Below are positions 1-8,439 of a stretch of 64,000 nt of DNA, piece after piece (position 1 is the first letter of the stretch; every line of letters starts with the position of its first letter). Origin of the DNA: Amycolatopsis umgeniensis (GTDB lineage: Bacteria > Actinomycetota > Actinomycetes > Mycobacteriales > Pseudonocardiaceae); assembly GCF_014205155.1 (NCBI RefSeq), contig NZ_JACHMX010000001.1, positions 5,952,001-6,016,000 of the forward strand, given 5' to 3'. The translations under genes were made by a program, and so were the position numbers. Below the pieces are notes generated by a model that was not told the origin of the DNA, made no database searches, and worked only from the letters and a program-made list of their open reading frames with translations.

Positions 1-359
1 ACTTCCCCAACGAGCCGCGCAACAACACCGACACGATCTTCGACCCGAGGCTGCTGATGACGGTGCGCGACCAGCCGCCCGGCAAGCAGGCCTCGTTCGA
101 CTTCGTGCTGAACGTGCCGCAGACGCCGACGTCGACCCGGCCGACCACGTCGCAGCCGACCACCTCGAACCCGACGACCTCCAACCCGCCCACCTCGACC
201 TCCAACCCGCCCGGCGGGACGACCTGGGCGGCGGGAACCGGCTATTCCGCGGGCGCCCGGGTCACCTACAGCGGTCGCGGTTTCGTGTGCTTGCAGGGGC
301 ACACCGCCCAGCCCGGCTGGGAGCCGCCGAACACGCCCGCGTTGTGGCGCGCGGAGTGA
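1..359 (+). CDS. Secreted protein with C-terminal chitin-binding module (3' end only)
   Basis: The reading frame enters from the left edge (first full codon at position 3) and ends at TGA 357-359, so only about the last 118 residues are seen. About 45 residues of an unidentified preceding domain are followed by a Thr/Ser/Pro/Asn-rich linker with repeats of PTTS and then a CBM5/12 (ChtBD3) module with the usual aromatic pattern: TWAAGTGYSAGARVTY, a single FVCLQGHTAQPGWEPP stretch and a terminal ALW. Such modules bind chitin or cellulose outside the cell. The linker-CBM layout is typical of secreted actinomycete chitinases, lytic polysaccharide monooxygenases or proteases. Which catalytic domain is attached cannot be told from this fragment. 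Confidence 0.8.
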   Translation, partial: FPNEPRNNTDTIFDPRLLMTVRDQPPGKQASFDFVLNVPQTPTSTRPTTSQPTTSNPTTSNPPTSTSNPPGGTTWAAGTGYSAGARVTYSGRGFVCLQGHTAQPGWEPPNTPALWRAE

Positions 360-551
360 CGAACGACCGCTGCGGAGGGAGATAAACGCGGGTGGACTCC
401 CGCCGCCGGGACCCACACCCCGGCGGTGGGGGTCCATCCGCTTTTCGCGGGGTGGGGTTTTCCCCCATCCGAAGTGGGGGCTCTGCTACAGCGCGCCGCC
501 GTCGATGCGCGGGCGATGATCGCCTGGACATCGACCGAAGGGGCGAACGAC

Positions 552-1901
552 ATGGCAGACACGAAAAAGCGCTGGGGCAGACGGGGAGTGCTCGCGGCCG
601 CGGTGGTGGTGACGGGCGCGGTGCTCGCTCCCCTGGCGAGCCCGGCCCTCGCGAGCGCGGCCGAGACGGCCGGGGCCCGGCGGGATCCGGTGCGGTCGCT
701 GGACCGGGTGGCGCATCCGCTGCGCTCGACCGAGCCGGGCCGGGACACCGCCGACCTGCGGGCCTTGGGCGCGATGATCGGCGGCGCGAAGGTGGTCGGC
801 CTCGGCGAGGCCACGCACGGTTCCCACGAGTTCTTCACCATGAAGGAGCGGGTCTTCCGGCATCTCGTGGAGGAGAAGGGGTTCCGGGCGTTCGCGCTGG
901 AACTGAGCTGGTCCGCCGGTCTCGAGATCGACGAGTACGTGCAGACGGGCAGGGGTGACGCCCGGGAAATCGCGAAGCGGACGCTGACCGGTTCCCCGTG
1001 GGATCGCGACGAGTTCGTGAGCCTGATCCGGTGGATGCGCGACTACAACCGCGCGCATCCCGGCCGCACCGTGCACTTCGTCGGCGACGACCTCGGCGCG
1101 CCGTCGGTGAACGACGCGTTCTTCGCCAGGATCACCGGCTACGTGCGGCAGCACCACCCGAAGGCGTTGCCCAGGCTCAACGAGCTGTACACAGGGCTGC
1201 GTCCGATCGACGACGCGTTCGCCTACCTCCGCAAGCCGCTCGGCGAACGGCAACGGCTCGCCACCCAGGCGGAACAGGCCTTCGAGCTGGTCAAAGGCCT
1301 GATGGGCGCGGACCCCTACGACTGGACAGGGCAGCACGCCCGGTTCGTCGCGCAGACCGCCCGGTTCCTCGCCGTCGACCTCACGGATCCGAAGTCGCTG
1401 CCCACCGCGCAGATCCTGCGCGACAAGGCGATGGCGCAGAACGTCGCCTGGTGGCAGCAGCGGACCGGGCACAAGATCCTGCTGTCCGCGCACAACGGTC
1501 ACGTCTCCTACGTCACCGACAACCCGGGGCTGTACCCGAAGACCCAGGGCGCCTTCCTGCGCGAAACGCTCGGCCGGGACTACCTGCCGATCGGCTTCAG
1601 CTTCGACAGGGGTTCCTTCCTGTCCAAGGACACGGCGGTCGGCGGCGACTGGAAGCGGTTCTCCGTGCCCGCCGCGCCCGCGGGCTCGAACGAGCACGCT
1701 CTGGACCAGGTCCGGTTCGAGGACTTCTACCTCGACGTCCGCACCGCGCCGCCCGCCGCGCGCGCCTGGCTGGACACCGCCCGGCCCACCCGCACGATCG
1801 GCACGCAGTTCCCCGTCGACCCGGCGCCCATCTCGCTCGGGCGCTCCTACGACGTCGTCATCCACCTGCACGACGTCCGTCAGGCCGATCTGAGAAGGTA
1901 G
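552..1901 (+). CDS. Erythromycin esterase family protein, exported
   Basis: A 449-residue protein of the erythromycin esterase (Ere/EreC-like, PF05139) family. ATG 552 is chosen because a GAAGGGG ribosome site lies about 10 nt upstream and because it places a signal peptide first (positively charged RWGRR, then a long hydrophobic stretch and an ASA-type cleavage site near residue 37). The family signature GLGEATHGSHEFF is present, with Glu86 and His89 at the positions of the catalytic pair in EreC, and a second conserved histidine motif SAHNGHVS lies near residue 313. Known members hydrolyse macrolide lactones, but many homologues in producers have no proven substrate. Export argues against simple cytoplasmic macrolide resistance. 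Upstream ATG codons at 426 and 516 would add non-conserved sequence. Substrate is unknown. Confidence 0.85.
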   Translation: MADTKKRWGRRGVLAAAVVVTGAVLAPLASPALASAAETAGARRDPVRSLDRVAHPLRSTEPGRDTADLRALGAMIGGAKVVGLGEATHGSHEFFTMKERVFRHLVEEKGFRAFALELSWSAGLEIDEYVQTGRGDAREIAKRTLTGSPWDRDEFVSLIRWMRDYNRAHPGRTVHFVGDDLGAPSVNDAFFARITGYVRQHHPKALPRLNELYTGLRPIDDAFAYLRKPLGERQRLATQAEQAFELVKGLMGADPYDWTGQHARFVAQTARFLAVDLTDPKSLPTAQILRDKAMAQNVAWWQQRTGHKILLSAHNGHVSYVTDNPGLYPKTQGAFLRETLGRDYLPIGFSFDRGSFLSKDTAVGGDWKRFSVPAAPAGSNEHALDQVRFEDFYLDVRTAPPAARAWLDTARPTRTIGTQFPVDPAPISLGRSYDVVIHLHDVRQADLRR

Positions 1902-2027
1902 TGACGCCGCGCCCGTTTAGGGGTTTTCAACCCGGTTTTCCTGGCGCGCCGCGGCGGATCTCGGTAGTAGTCGAAGTGTTCGCTTTCGCGGCACCCCAGT
2001 TCCAGTACCCAGCGGAGGAAATCCCTG

Positions 2028-3002
2028 ATGTTCAAACGGATGCTCAGCGCCTTCGGGGTCGGCGGCCCGTCCGTCGACACCGTGCTCGACTCACCGCACG
2101 CCGTGCCCGGCGAGGTGATCACCGGCCAGGTCCGCATCCAGGGCGGTTCGAGCGACGCGCAGATCGAGGAGATCCTGCTTTCGCTGGTCACCCGGGTCGA
2201 GGTCGAGCACGGCGATCACGAGCGCGCCGGGACCGCGGAGTTCCTGCGGGTCAGCGCGGGCCGGAAGGTGAAGGTGACGGCGGGGCAGCTGACCACCGTT
2301 CCGTTCCAGATCGCGTTGCCGTGGGAGACGCCGATCAGCGCGGTCGGCGGACGTGAGCTGCCGGGCATGGTCGTCGGCGTGCGGACCGAACTCGTCATCG
2401 CGGGCGCGCCGGACAAGGGAGACCTCGACCCACTGCTGGTCGGGCCGCTGGACTCGCAGGATCGGGTGCTGGAGGCTTTCGGCGAGCTGGGCTTCTCCTT
2501 CCGCAGCGCCGACGTCGAGGCAGGGCGCCTGCACGGTGTCCGGCAGGAGCTCGGCTTCTTCCAGGAGATCGAGTTCTTCCCGCCGTCGCGCTACGCCGGC
2601 CGCGTCAGCCAGGTGGAACTGACCTTCGTCGCGAGCCCGGACGAGCTGGTGGTGGTGCTGGAGGCGGACAAACGCGGTGGCATGTTCCGCTCCGGCGGTG
2701 ACTCCTTCGGACGCTTCCACGTCTCGCACGAGGAGGCCCTGCGCACCGACTGGACCGCGGCGATCGACGGCTGGCTGGCCAAGGTCGCCGAGTCCGGCGG
2801 CGGGCACGCCATGTTCGGCGGGCACCAGGGGCACCACGACCACGATTACGACCACCACGGTCACCACGGCGGGCACGGCAGGCGCGGCCCGGGGATGGGC
2901 GGCGTGGTCGCCGGTGCCGCGGCCGGTGTGGTCGGCGGCATGATCCTCGGCGAGGTCATGGAAGACGTCTTCGACGGCGGTGACGAGGGCTTCGAGGAGT
3001 AG
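2028..3002 (+). CDS. Spo0M-like sporulation-control protein with His-rich tail
   Basis: A 324-residue Spo0M (SpoOM, PF07070) family protein. The N-terminal 240 residues show the arrestin-like Spo0M fold sequence (MFKRMLSAFGVGGPSVDTVL, then PGEVITGQVRI). In Bacillus the family modulates sporulation; its role in actinomycetes is not settled. The family core is followed by a histidine-rich stretch (residues about 264-286, runs of GHH and DHH) that could bind metal, and by a glycine-zipper segment (GGVVAGAAAGVVGGMILGEV) that looks membrane-seeking or self-associating, ending in an acidic tail. GGAGG lies 8 nt before ATG. It stands alone and converges on the GntR gene with only 5 bp between stops. 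Confidence 0.85.
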   Translation: MFKRMLSAFGVGGPSVDTVLDSPHAVPGEVITGQVRIQGGSSDAQIEEILLSLVTRVEVEHGDHERAGTAEFLRVSAGRKVKVTAGQLTTVPFQIALPWETPISAVGGRELPGMVVGVRTELVIAGAPDKGDLDPLLVGPLDSQDRVLEAFGELGFSFRSADVEAGRLHGVRQELGFFQEIEFFPPSRYAGRVSQVELTFVASPDELVVVLEADKRGGMFRSGGDSFGRFHVSHEEALRTDWTAAIDGWLAKVAESGGGHAMFGGHQGHHDHDYDHHGHHGGHGRRGPGMGGVVAGAAAGVVGGMILGEVMEDVFDGGDEGFEE

Positions 3003-3007
3003 CCCGT

Positions 3008-3673
3008 TCAGTAGCGGGAGAGCAGCCGATCCCGGGCCGTTTCGAGGTGGTGCACCATCGCCGCCGAGGCGGCTTCGGGATCGGCCGCGATCAGCGCCAC
3101 CACGATCGCCCGGTGTTCCTCGATGGTCTGCACACCGAACGGCCGGTCGTAGCTGAGCCGGAACACGTGCAGGTGACAGTGGGTGCGGGCGAAAGCCTGC
3201 TCGACGGCGGTGTTGCCGGCCAGCCGCAGGATCCGGGTGTGCAGCCGATCGTCGTGTGACGTCAGTGCCCGGTACGTCTCGTAGCTGTCGCCGACCGGCG
3301 CCGTCGGGCAGGTCCGCAGCTCGGCCCGCAGTTCCTGCGCCGCCTTGGTGGTCATCCTGGCCGCCGCCTTGGCCGCGCTGACCGGTTCGAGCAGCAGGCG
3401 CAGTTCGTACAGGTCGGTGAGTTCCCGCGCGGTGAGCAGTTCGGTGACCCGGTAGCCGCGCAGCGGAAGACGGCTGACGAGTCCCTCGGATTCCAGCCGC
3501 GCCAACGCTTCCCGTACCGGCGTCCCCGAGACGTCGAGTTCGCGGGCGATCTCGTCGATGTTGACGCGGTCGCCGGGGGCGATGCCGTGGTTCATGATCA
3601 GCGCGCGCAGGCGTTCGTAGACGCCGTCCGCCAGCACCTGCCTGCCCGGCAGTTTGGTCAGCCGCTCCGACAC
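3008..3673 (-). CDS. GntR-family (FCD subfamily) transcriptional regulator
   Basis: A 221-residue FadR/FCD-type GntR regulator. Residues about 10-75 form the winged helix-turn-helix (VYERLRALIMNHGIAPGD, then SGTPVREALARLESEGLV). The C-terminal all-helical FCD domain carries the spaced Asp/His residues (HDDRLH, HCHLHVF, EEHRAIV) that bind a metal and a carboxylate-type ligand in this family. The second GTG (3671-3673) is taken as start because GGAGGGG lies about 9 nt upstream; reading further upstream runs into Arg-rich non-conserved sequence. It is transcribed in the same direction as, and just downstream of, the SGNH hydrolase gene, so it is the best candidate to bind the palindrome at 5897-5908 in the glycan locus. 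The ligand is unknown. Confidence 0.87.
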   Translation of the reverse strand: MSERLTKLPGRQVLADGVYERLRALIMNHGIAPGDRVNIDEIARELDVSGTPVREALARLESEGLVSRLPLRGYRVTELLTARELTDLYELRLLLEPVSAAKAAARMTTKAAQELRAELRTCPTAPVGDSYETYRALTSHDDRLHTRILRLAGNTAVEQAFARTHCHLHVFRLSYDRPFGVQTIEEHRAIVVALIAADPEAASAAMVHHLETARDRLLSRY

Positions 3674-3705
3674 GGTCCACACCCCCTCCGCCGGGAGTAT
3701 ATGGC

Positions 3706-5874
3706 TCACAGCCCGGCGAGCTCGATCGCGGCGGCGAGCGCCTCGTTGCCCGCGTCGGACGGGTGAAGCTTGTCTTCGGCGGCGAATTCGGGCCGCATGG
3801 CCGAGGGATCGGCGGGATCGCGCACCGCGGCGTCGAAATCGGCGACGCCGTCGAAGATCCCGCCGGACCGGATGAGCTCGTTGACCCCCGTTCGGGTGGC
3901 TTCGAGTCCGGAGTCGTGGCCCCACCAGCCCTTGAACGGCGTCAAGGTGGCGCCGATGACCTTGATTCCCTTGGCGTGCAGTCGGTCCACGAGATTCCGG
4001 TAGCCCGCCGCGAGCGCGGCCGGATCGTTCTGGCGCGGGGTCTGCAGGAGGTCGTTGATCCCCATCAGGACGATCGCGGTCCGGACGCCGGTGCGGTCCA
4101 GCACGTCGTCGTCCAACCTGGACAGTCCACTTCGGAGGATCGGGACGTCGCCGCCGTCCAGCAGCAGCCGGTTCGCGCTCACGCCGGAGTTCAGCACACC
4201 TCGCCGTTGTGCCGCGGGCAGGACCTTCATCCGGTCGGCGAGGTAGTCCGGCCAGCGATGATTCGCCCCGCTCGTCGAGTAGCCGCCGTCGGTGATCGAG
4301 TCCCCGAAAGCCACCACGGATCCGGCCGCCGGGGCGCCCTGGACGTCGATCTCCTCGACGTAGAACCAGGAACCGGTCCGCTCGGTGAACCGCGCGCCGG
4401 ACTCGGCCGCCGAAACGTCGCCTTGCGCGAGGAAGGAGGTCTGGCTCGCGGAGGGATGGTGCGTCGCGACGCCCGGCGAATCCGGTGTGTACGTGGTCAC
4501 CAGCAGGTCGGCGTCCTCGGGGACGGCGAAGTCCAGCGGATCGCTCGTGACGTCGTCGCCCGCCGGAACGGTGACCGTCGGCTGACCGGCGAAGGTCAGC
4601 CGACGCACGGAACCGGGGACGGCGTCGGCGGTCTCACCGGACCCGCGCGACGCGACGGTGGCGGCGCCGAGGGTCAGGGGAGCGGTGCCGAACTTGTTGG
4701 AAAACGTGACCCTGGCGCGGTTTCCACCGACACTGGTGTGCACGACGTTGCGGATCGAGTAACCCGCGTAGCCCGCCGAGGCGGGGCCGGCTTGCGACGT
4801 CCCCCAAGTGCCCACCCAGCCTGTCTCGGCCTGGGCGCGGCCGAAGACCCGCAACTCGGCGAGCGAGAGGTTCCCTGTTCCGTCGAGCTGGACCAGGACA
4901 TACCTGCCGGTCGTGCCCGGTTTCAGGATCGTGAGCGCGCCCGCGGGGCCCGAGTGGTGGCTCGACCAGACACCCGGCCGTTTCGCCTGTTCTTCGGGCG
5001 GGACGGCGGGATCGAGCGGCTCGGGGGAGACGAACACCCGGAAACCGGTGAGCCGTTCGGCGCAGCAGTCGGTGCGGTTCCACAGTTCGAGGGTGTCGAT
5101 CGCGGCGGCCCCGCCGAGATCCGCCTGCCACCAGGCGTGGCGATCCGAGCCGGTGTGCGTGATCGAGTTGTTCGCGTACACGCCGTTGGTGTCGCCGTCG
5201 ACGGCCCGGCTCGCGGGCGAGCCGAACGCGTCCGAAGACTGCCGGGCGAGCGCGCCCAGCGCCAGATTCGGCCGACCGGCGAGCGCGACCGCGAAGACGT
5301 GCAGCGCGGGCGCGTCCGGCAGGCGCACCCGGTGGACCGTCCTTTGTGGATCGATCGCGACGTCGGCGTGGTAGACGTTGACCTGCCGGACATCCTTGCC
5401 GCCGGGACCGTTGCGGTACGGCATGCTGATGGCGGGGGCGACGCCGGACGGTACCGGGGCCGCCCAGTCCGGGCTGCCGATCCGGTACGGCCGCGTGGTC
5501 CCGTCGGTGTAGGTGATCGTGCCGGTGCCGCTCACGGACCGGCCGCCGGTCGCGGTGACCAGGAAGCCCAGCCGGTCCGACGAACCGGGCACGCCGACCG
5601 TCTGGCCCTGCGCGGTGGCGTTGTCCCGGGCGCCGGGCGAGGCCGTCGGCCAGGTGAAGCGGGTGCCGTGCGACGAGATCAGCGCGCCGGGGCTGACGCC
5701 ACGCAGGCTCAGCGCTTCGGCGGAGAGGCCGTGACCGAAGCCGTCGAGGTTCGAGGACCCCGCGTTGTCGAAGAAGGCACTCAGCCCGGCGAACGGCGTG
5801 GGGGCCGCCGAAGCCGGCGTCACCGCTCCCACCAGCAGCGTTCCCATCAGGGCCAGCACAAGCACGCGTCTCAT
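3706..5874 (-). CDS. Secreted SGNH/GDSL hydrolase with F5/8 C carbohydrate-binding domain
   Basis: A 722-residue secreted esterase. Residues 1-23 are a signal peptide ending in ASAAP. Residues about 25-170 resemble a beta-sandwich module often attached to actinomycete glycosidases (SNLDGFGHGLSAEALS, FTWP). Residues about 205-350 are an F5/8 type C/fucolectin-like domain (ALGALARQSSDAFGSPASRA, AVDGDTNG, WWQADLG). The C-terminal part is the SGNH hydrolase: block I AFGDSITDGG near residue 525, block II Gly (NSGVSANRLL), block III GIND and block V DKLHPSDAGN near residue 700. AAGGG lies 8 nt before the ATG. Divergent from the GH95 fucosidase gene, so a role in removing O-acyl groups from fucose-containing glycans is a reasonable inference; activity is not shown by sequence. 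Confidence 0.85.
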   Translation of the reverse strand: MRRVLVLALMGTLLVGAVTPASAAPTPFAGLSAFFDNAGSSNLDGFGHGLSAEALSLRGVSPGALISSHGTRFTWPTASPGARDNATAQGQTVGVPGSSDRLGFLVTATGGRSVSGTGTITYTDGTTRPYRIGSPDWAAPVPSGVAPAISMPYRNGPGGKDVRQVNVYHADVAIDPQRTVHRVRLPDAPALHVFAVALAGRPNLALGALARQSSDAFGSPASRAVDGDTNGVYANNSITHTGSDRHAWWQADLGGAAAIDTLELWNRTDCCAERLTGFRVFVSPEPLDPAVPPEEQAKRPGVWSSHHSGPAGALTILKPGTTGRYVLVQLDGTGNLSLAELRVFGRAQAETGWVGTWGTSQAGPASAGYAGYSIRNVVHTSVGGNRARVTFSNKFGTAPLTLGAATVASRGSGETADAVPGSVRRLTFAGQPTVTVPAGDDVTSDPLDFAVPEDADLLVTTYTPDSPGVATHHPSASQTSFLAQGDVSAAESGARFTERTGSWFYVEEIDVQGAPAAGSVVAFGDSITDGGYSTSGANHRWPDYLADRMKVLPAAQRRGVLNSGVSANRLLLDGGDVPILRSGLSRLDDDVLDRTGVRTAIVLMGINDLLQTPRQNDPAALAAGYRNLVDRLHAKGIKVIGATLTPFKGWWGHDSGLEATRTGVNELIRSGGIFDGVADFDAAVRDPADPSAMRPEFAAEDKLHPSDAGNEALAAAIELAGL

Positions 5875-5896
5875 CCGGTCGCCCTTCGGATCATAA

Positions 5897-5908
5897 ATCC
5901 TATAGGAT
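5897..5908. promoter_or_regulatory. Palindromic operator ATCCTATAGGAT between divergent glycan genes
   Basis: A perfect 12-bp palindrome 22 bp upstream of the SGNH gene start and 70 bp upstream of the GH95 start. Each strand contains TAGGAT, a fit to the actinobacterial -10 form TANNNT, so a bound repressor would block a promoter directly. FCD-type GntR proteins bind short palindromes of this kind; the GntR encoded at 3008-3673 is the nearest candidate. Binding is inferred. Confidence 0.6.
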
Positions 5909-5978
5909 CTGTGATTCTTGTGTTACGGTGCCCGTGCTGTCAACCGTCGTTTCCCCTGCCCCCGAAGGGATTCCCACG

Positions 5979-8333
5979 ATGACGGACTCTTTCGCCGCAC
6001 CGTCGCGGCGGAACTTCCTGCGGTACACCGGAGCACTCGGAGCCGGTCTCGCGTTCAGCGGAGCGCGGCCCTTCGCCGCCCACGCCGAGGTCGCCAGGCC
6101 CGAGTCGGTGGATCTGGTCCCCGAAGAGCAAGCCACCGTGCTTTGGTATCCCACCCCGGCCGACGAGCGCAGGATCATCGAAGAGGGCCTGCCGATCGGC
6201 AACGGCAGGCTCGGCGCGCTGGTCGGCGACGATGTCCTCTATCTGACCGACGCCTCGCTGTGGACCGGCCACCTCAACGCCGAACTCCAGGACGACGGGC
6301 AGTTCCCGTACGCGAGGGAGAACTTCGGCACCTTCAACCTGCTCGCCACCGTGCGGATCGCCGTCGGGCATTCGGGGGTGACGGGCTATCGGCGCCGTCT
6401 CGACCTCAGCAACGGCCTCGTCTCCGCGAGCTACACCCACGACGGCACCAGGTTCGTCCGCGAGGTGTACGCGAGTTACCCCGATGACGTCGTGATCGTC
6501 CGCCTGGGCAGGGAAAACGGGTCCGGGACCTACACCGGGACCATCACCCTCGACGGCACACACGGCGAGACGACGACCGGCGGTGTCCTGAAAGGCGCTT
6601 TCGACAACGGACTCGTGTACGGCGCCGTGGTGACGGCGACGAGCCGGACCGGGAAGGTCGCCGTCGAGGGCGCGCGGGTCACCTTCCGCGGCTGCGCCGA
6701 ACTGGTGATCGTGATCAGCGGCGGGACGAACTACTCACCCGATCCCGCCACCGGTTTCCGTGACCGCGGGCTCGACCCTGTCGCGCTCGCCACCCGGAAG
6801 GCCAGGATGGCGGCGGCCGTACCCGCGACGGCGTTGCGGGCGGCACACGTTTTCGACTACCAGAAGCTGTACCGCACCATGCAGGTCGACCTCGGCCGGT
6901 CTACGCCCGAGCAGCGCGCCCTCGACACGTGGTCGAGGCTGGGTGCGCGCGCCGCCGGCCCGGCGCCGGACCCGGAACTGGAGGCGAGCTACCTCCAGTT
7001 CGGCCGGTACCTGATGATCACCGGCTCGCGCGACAGCCTGCCGCTGAACCTGCAAGGGTTGTGGCTGCACAACAACACACCGGACTGGATGGCGGACTAC
7101 CACACCGACATCAACGTCCAGATGAACTACTGGCTCGCGGATCGCGCGGGGTTGTCGCGCTGTTTCGACGCGCTCACCGACTATTGCCTCTCGCAGCTGT
7201 CATCCTGGACGACGCAGACGCGGCGGCTGTTCAACGATCCGCGTAACGGATTCCGCAACTCGACCGGGAAGGTCGCGGGCTGGACGACGGCGTTCTCCAC
7301 GAACATCCACGGCGGCATGGGCTGGTGGTGGCATCCGGCAGGCAACGCCTGGCTGTGCAATTCCCTCTGGGAGCACTACGAGTTCACGCAGGACCGGGCC
7401 TTCCTGGCGAAGATCTATCCGATGCTCAAGGGAGCTGTCGAGTTCTGGGAAGCGCGGCTGATCACCACCACGGTCACCGCGCCCGACGGCACCACGCGCG
7501 AAGTCCTGATCGACGACAACGATTGGTCGCCCGAACACGGCCCGACCGACGCCAAGGGCATCACCTACGCGCAGGAACTCGTCTTCGACCTGTTCAAGCA
7601 CTTCCGGCACGCCACCGACGTGCTCGGCCGCGATCGCGGGTACGCGCGGACGATCGGCGGCCTGCAGGATCGCCTCTACCTGCCCGAAGTGAGCCCGGTG
7701 ACCGGATGGCTGCAGGAATGGATGACGCCGTCGAACCTCGGTGAGACCACGCACCGGCACCTTTCCGGACTGATCGGGTTCTTCCCCGGTGACCGCGTCA
7801 ACCTCGACGAGAGTCCGGCGGAGGTGATCGACGGCGTCCGCAATCAGCTGATCGCCAGGGGCATGGACAGTTTCGGCTGGGCCTGCGCCTGGCGGTCGCT
7901 GTGCTGGGCCCGGCTCAAGGACGCCGAACGCGCCTATCGGCTGGTGCTCACGGTGATGAGGCCGTCGGTGGACCACGGCAACGGGAGCGCGCCCAACCTG
8001 TTCGACATGTACAGCTTCGGCGACCGCGCGATCTTCCAGATCGACGCCAACTTCGGCGCGCCGTCGGCGATGCTGGAAATGCTGCTGTACTCACGGCCGG
8101 GCGTGATCGAACTGCTGCCCGCGCTGCCCGAGGCGTGGTCGGGCAGCGGGAAGGTGACCGGGATCGGGGCGCGGGGCGGTTTCGTCGTGGATCTCGCGTG
8201 GCGCGACGGGAAGGTCACCTCGGCGACGGTGCGCAGCGTCGGCGGGAAGACCACGACGGTGCGGGCCGGTGGGTGGCGGCGGGAGCTGCGGCTGCGGCCG
8301 GGGCAGTCGGTGACGGTGCGGCCGACCGCCTGA
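5979..8333 (+). CDS. GH95 alpha-L-fucosidase, Tat-exported
   Basis: A 784-residue glycoside hydrolase family 95 enzyme, expected to release alpha-1,2-linked L-fucose from glycans with inversion. The N-terminus has a twin-arginine signal (SRRNFLRYTGALGAGL). The family N-terminal beta domain follows (ERRIIEEGLPIGNGRLGALV, LWTG), then the alpha/alpha barrel. Catalytic-site motifs seen: D377-I-N379-V-Q-M-N383-Y-W, the general acid in DWSPEHG (Glu519) and QIDANFG (Asp689). Length fits the family. ATG 5979 has GAAGGGA 8 nt upstream; the earlier ATG at 5928 would bury the Tat signal. Related family members can act on L-galactose, so the exact sugar is not fixed by sequence. Pairs with the divergent SGNH esterase. 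Confidence 0.9.
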   Translation: MTDSFAAPSRRNFLRYTGALGAGLAFSGARPFAAHAEVARPESVDLVPEEQATVLWYPTPADERRIIEEGLPIGNGRLGALVGDDVLYLTDASLWTGHLNAELQDDGQFPYARENFGTFNLLATVRIAVGHSGVTGYRRRLDLSNGLVSASYTHDGTRFVREVYASYPDDVVIVRLGRENGSGTYTGTITLDGTHGETTTGGVLKGAFDNGLVYGAVVTATSRTGKVAVEGARVTFRGCAELVIVISGGTNYSPDPATGFRDRGLDPVALATRKARMAAAVPATALRAAHVFDYQKLYRTMQVDLGRSTPEQRALDTWSRLGARAAGPAPDPELEASYLQFGRYLMITGSRDSLPLNLQGLWLHNNTPDWMADYHTDINVQMNYWLADRAGLSRCFDALTDYCLSQLSSWTTQTRRLFNDPRNGFRNSTGKVAGWTTAFSTNIHGGMGWWWHPAGNAWLCNSLWEHYEFTQDRAFLAKIYPMLKGAVEFWEARLITTTVTAPDGTTREVLIDDNDWSPEHGPTDAKGITYAQELVFDLFKHFRHATDVLGRDRGYARTIGGLQDRLYLPEVSPVTGWLQEWMTPSNLGETTHRHLSGLIGFFPGDRVNLDESPAEVIDGVRNQLIARGMDSFGWACAWRSLCWARLKDAERAYRLVLTVMRPSVDHGNGSAPNLFDMYSFGDRAIFQIDANFGAPSAMLEMLLYSRPGVIELLPALPEAWSGSGKVTGIGARGGFVVDLAWRDGKVTSATVRSVGGKTTTVRAGGWRRELRLRPGQSVTVRPTA

Positions 8334-8370
8334 TGCGGGTCCTGTCTGGGGCGGGGCGCGGGGCCCGGTG

Positions 8371-8421
8371 TCCTGAAGGCCCCCTTTGAGACGATCACCG
8401 TCTCAAAGGGGGCCTTCAGGA
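8371..8421. repeat. Long perfect hairpin, 23-bp arms, 5-nt loop
   Basis: Left arm 8371-8393 and right arm 8399-8421 are exact reverse complements, with loop ATCAC. It lies between convergent genes (GH95 and the DszC-like gene), so it can end transcription from both sides, though there is no U-tract. The arm core TGAAGGCC..CCTT is shared with hairpins at 53737-53797 and 63450-63502. Confidence 0.9.
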
Positions 8422-8439
8422 CCACCGCGGACGGGTCGA

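Noticed and set aside
486..1871. 461-residue frame antisense to the erythromycin-esterase gene
   Set aside because: Arg/Glu/Gly-rich shadow frame; the plus-strand protein has signal peptide, family motifs and a ribosome site.
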